NCBI GenBank assembly: GCA_016209995.1
Contig: JACQVC010000184.1
Coordinates: 1-7,203 of the forward strand
Length of the DNA stretch: 7,203 bases
Reading direction: 5' to 3'
From: Gemmatimonadota bacterium
GTDB taxonomy: Bacteria > Gemmatimonadota > Gemmatimonadetes > Longimicrobiales > Gaopeijiaceae
The position numbers were made by a program, and so were the translations under genes. Position 1 is the stretch's first letter, and every line of letters begins with the position of its first letter. Shown one piece after another: positions 6,180 through 7,203 of this stretch. The notes under the pieces were generated by a model. It made no database searches. It was not told the origin of the DNA and worked only from the letters and a program-made list of their open reading frames with translations.

Positions 6180-6282
6180 CGGCTTGTGTTTCAGCCGCGA
6201 AGGCGCGGGGCGCGGCTACTTCTTGCCTCGGCGCGTCTTAGGCCGGTGCCGCGCCTTCGGCGGCTGCAAACGCTGGTTAGGC
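6174..6282 (-). other. Integron attC recombination site (109 bp), minus-strand orientation
   Basis: The core boxes are GCCCAAC (6174-6180) and GTTAGGC (6276-6282). The stem is nearly perfect: GTTT (6188-6191) pairs with AAAC (6268-6271), CAGCCG (6192-6197) with CGGCTG (6261-6266), and CGAAGGCGCGG (6198-6208) with CCGCGCCTTCG (6249-6259). That is 21 base pairs with two single-base bulges, 6260 and 6267, both on the right arm. Two extrahelical bases on one arm are the hallmark that sets attC polarity; here they make the site read along the minus strand, like its neighbour at 5441-5584. The two sites share the 16 bases CAAACGCTGGTTAGGC exactly, as attC sites of one array often do. The end of the antitoxin gene runs into this site. 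Confidence 0.92.
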
Positions 6283-6527
6283 GCCATCCCGGCCGGGAGC
6301 TTGTCCCACGCGTCTGGCTCCACGTCCGGTGCGCGCGCCAGCGCCGCCAAGAACTTCTTCCGGTTGCCACGCTTCGCGCGCTCCAAAAACTCTACCGTCA
6401 TCAGCGCGGCCAACTTTTCGGCCAGAGCTGTCGCCACGAGCTGGTTGACGGAAATCCCCTCACGTTGTGCTAGCTCCTTGGCGGCTCGATGAAGAGACTC
6501 CGGCAAGCGAAGACTCATCGCACTCAT
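6216..6527 (-). CDS. Ribbon-helix-helix antitoxin (HicB/Arc-like), partner of the PIN toxin
   Basis: This 103-residue protein starts MSAMSLRLPESLHRAAKELA, followed by EGISVNQLVATALAEKLA. That is a short beta strand and two helices of the ribbon-helix-helix DNA-binding fold (residues about 4-42), which binds operators as a dimer. Residues about 43-80 would be the toxin-binding part. The ATG at 6527 overlaps the toxin stop as ATGA, so translation is probably coupled; M4 (6518) is an alternative start. The last 21 residues (from PNQRLQPP to RRGKK) are encoded by the left arm of the attC site, giving an unusually basic tail. The family protein would otherwise end near residue 82. Such antitoxins usually repress their own operon together with the toxin, but an operator was not identified. 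Confidence 0.85.
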   Translation of the reverse strand: MSAMSLRLPESLHRAAKELAQREGISVNQLVATALAEKLAALMTVEFLERAKRGNRKKFLAALARAPDVEPDAWDKLPAGMAPNQRLQPPKARHRPKTRRGKK

Positions 6528-6952
6528 CGGCCCTGATCCTCCAGTTCGAGGAGAAACTCCGGCGGCGTTAGAATCCGGATCCCGAAGCGATCCGCCCCAC
6601 GAAAGTCCCTCCGATTGTACGTCACGATCACGTCGCAGCCCGCAGCCACGGCGACTTCCAACACATGGTCATCCGCGGGATCACGCAGTGCCGGCCGCCA
6701 CAGGAAGAAGATCTCCTGCAGATGAGCCGTCGCAGCCAGATAGTCGAGGATGTCCTCAATCGCCTGTCGCGGTACCGTAATGCCCGACTCCGGGTCCTTC
6801 AGCGCGCTCTCATACTCGAACAGCAGTGCGACCGAGAGACAGAGCTCGAACCGCCCTGTGCCGACTTGTATGAGCAGCGTGGCAGAGGAACCGCGACGCG
6901 AGCGGAGGGCCGACACGACGGCATTGGTATCGAGGACGATCCGCCGCGCCAT
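6524..6952 (-). CDS. PIN-domain toxin (putative TA-system ribonuclease)
   Basis: This 142-residue PIN-domain protein is of the type annotated as a toxin-antitoxin toxin of the PIN family. PIN toxins are Mg2+/Mn2+-dependent RNases. Acidic residues expected at the active site are visible: D8 (IVLDTNAVVSAL), E46 (ALLFEYE), D94/D95 (RDPADDHVLEVA) and D116 (VTYNRRDF). The ATG at 6952 was chosen because the fold begins immediately after it and upstream codons overlap the divergent Uma2 gene. No ribosome site precedes it; the promoter places transcription start at the ATG itself, which suggests leaderless translation. The gene is first in a two-gene unit with the ribbon-helix-helix antitoxin, overlapping it by four bases. 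This order is the reverse of the classic antitoxin-first layout. Its own promoter would let it be expressed inside a cassette array without the integron promoter. Confidence 0.9.
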   Translation of the reverse strand: MARRIVLDTNAVVSALRSRRGSSATLLIQVGTGRFELCLSVALLFEYESALKDPESGITVPRQAIEDILDYLAATAHLQEIFFLWRPALRDPADDHVLEVAVAAGCDVIVTYNRRDFRGADRFGIRILTPPEFLLELEDQGR

Positions 6953-6958
6953 AGTGGT

Positions 6959-6986
6959 ATTATATACGATATCACCCCTATAACAA
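6959..6986 (-). promoter_or_regulatory. Sigma70-type promoter for the PIN-antitoxin operon
   Basis: On the minus strand, TTGTTA (6986-6981) and a perfect TATAAT (6964-6959) are separated by 16 bases. The surrounding AT-rich patch stands out in GC-rich sequence. With the -10 box ending at 6959, transcription would start at about 6952, the A of the toxin ATG. The patch also contains short palindromes (such as GATATC, 6968-6973) that could take part in autoregulation. Confidence 0.65.
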
Positions 6987-7009
6987 GAGGGAGCCACCCG
7001 CCGAAGACT

Positions 7010-7203
7010 GTGAAGGACCTGACCGTGCCGCTGGTCTCCTGGGGAGTGCGGGCGGGCGACCTGCCCAATATCCCGGTCGAAGACCCCCTCGTCAGCGGAT
7101 ACGAGCTGGTCAACGGGGAGCTGGTGCCCGTGAGCCCGGCGAACCCGGAACACGGCGGTCTGATGACTTGGGTTGGCGCCGAGCTGCTTGCCTTCGTGCG
7201 AAA
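7010..7203 (+). CDS. Uma2-family (DUF820) protein, N-terminal part (runs off window)
   Basis: The frame beginning at the GTG at 7010 is open to the window end (64 codons and two bases). It starts VKDLTVPLVSWGVRAGDLP (the GTG being read as Met) and reaches the family signature YELVNGELVPVSPANPEHG (residues 31-49), then LMTWVGAELLAFVR. This matches the first third of the Uma2/DUF820 fold; the PD and E...K catalytic parts lie outside the window. The signature is very close to that of the Uma2 protein at 3221-3790 (YELVNGELVELMP), but the regions around it differ. The purine run AAGAGGGAG (6985-6993) is rather far upstream, about 16 bases, for a ribosome site, so the start is uncertain by a few codons. 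The gene diverges from the PIN toxin gene with 57 bases between the start codons. Confidence 0.8.
   Translation, partial: MKDLTVPLVSWGVRAGDLPNIPVEDPLVSGYELVNGELVPVSPANPEHGGLMTWVGAELLAFVR

Noticed and set aside
6524..7153. Longer, 209-codon version of the PIN toxin frame starting at 7153
   Set aside because: The extra 67 residues are antisense to the divergent Uma2 gene and do not resemble PIN sequence; the fold begins at the ATG at 6952.
2161..7203. CRISPR array or other tandem repeats
   Set aside because: No regularly spaced repeats were seen. The only repeats are the attC arms and the (TTC)6 tract.

Overview
The window is GC-rich bacterial chromosome. It starts in the 3' half of a tRNA (best fit tRNA-Gln) and runs into an accessory region of mixed, partly decayed genes. 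Two DinB-fold proteins, two Uma2-family proteins and a small Ig-like lipoprotein suggest a soil bacterium of the Gemmatimonadota/Acidobacteriota kind. That placement is an inference from gene content, not something the sequence proves.

Plus-strand half (1-4346): the tRNA remnant is followed by about 366 bases with no convincing gene. Next comes a 708-residue phospholipase D-superfamily protein with an N-terminal Ig/TIG-like region and a glycine linker, then a fragment of a DUF4143-type ATPase, an unrecognised 103-residue protein, a Uma2-family protein, and an exported DinB-fold protein. The last two are 16 bases apart and probably co-transcribed.

Minus-strand half (4388-6952): I read this as a short integron cassette array with no integrase in view (a CALIN-like cluster). 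Two attC sites (5441-5584 and 6174-6282) have matching outer boxes, long imperfect stems and two single-base bulges on the same arm. Both point along the minus strand, as do the genes between them. In minus-strand order the array reads: PIN-domain toxin and ribbon-helix-helix antitoxin (ATGA overlap), attC, a cytoplasmic DinB-fold protein as a complete cassette of about 733 bp, attC, then a small lysine-rich ORF. Beyond that lies an Ig-like lipoprotein whose reading frame appears to be broken by a one-base shift. No third attC was found to close the last cassette.

At the right edge a second Uma2-family gene starts divergently from the toxin gene. The gap between them holds a good sigma70-type promoter for the toxin, placed so that transcription should begin on or next to the toxin's ATG (a leaderless mRNA). 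The window as a whole looks like a tRNA-adjacent genomic island that has gathered defence or competition-type genes, gene fragments and integron cassettes.
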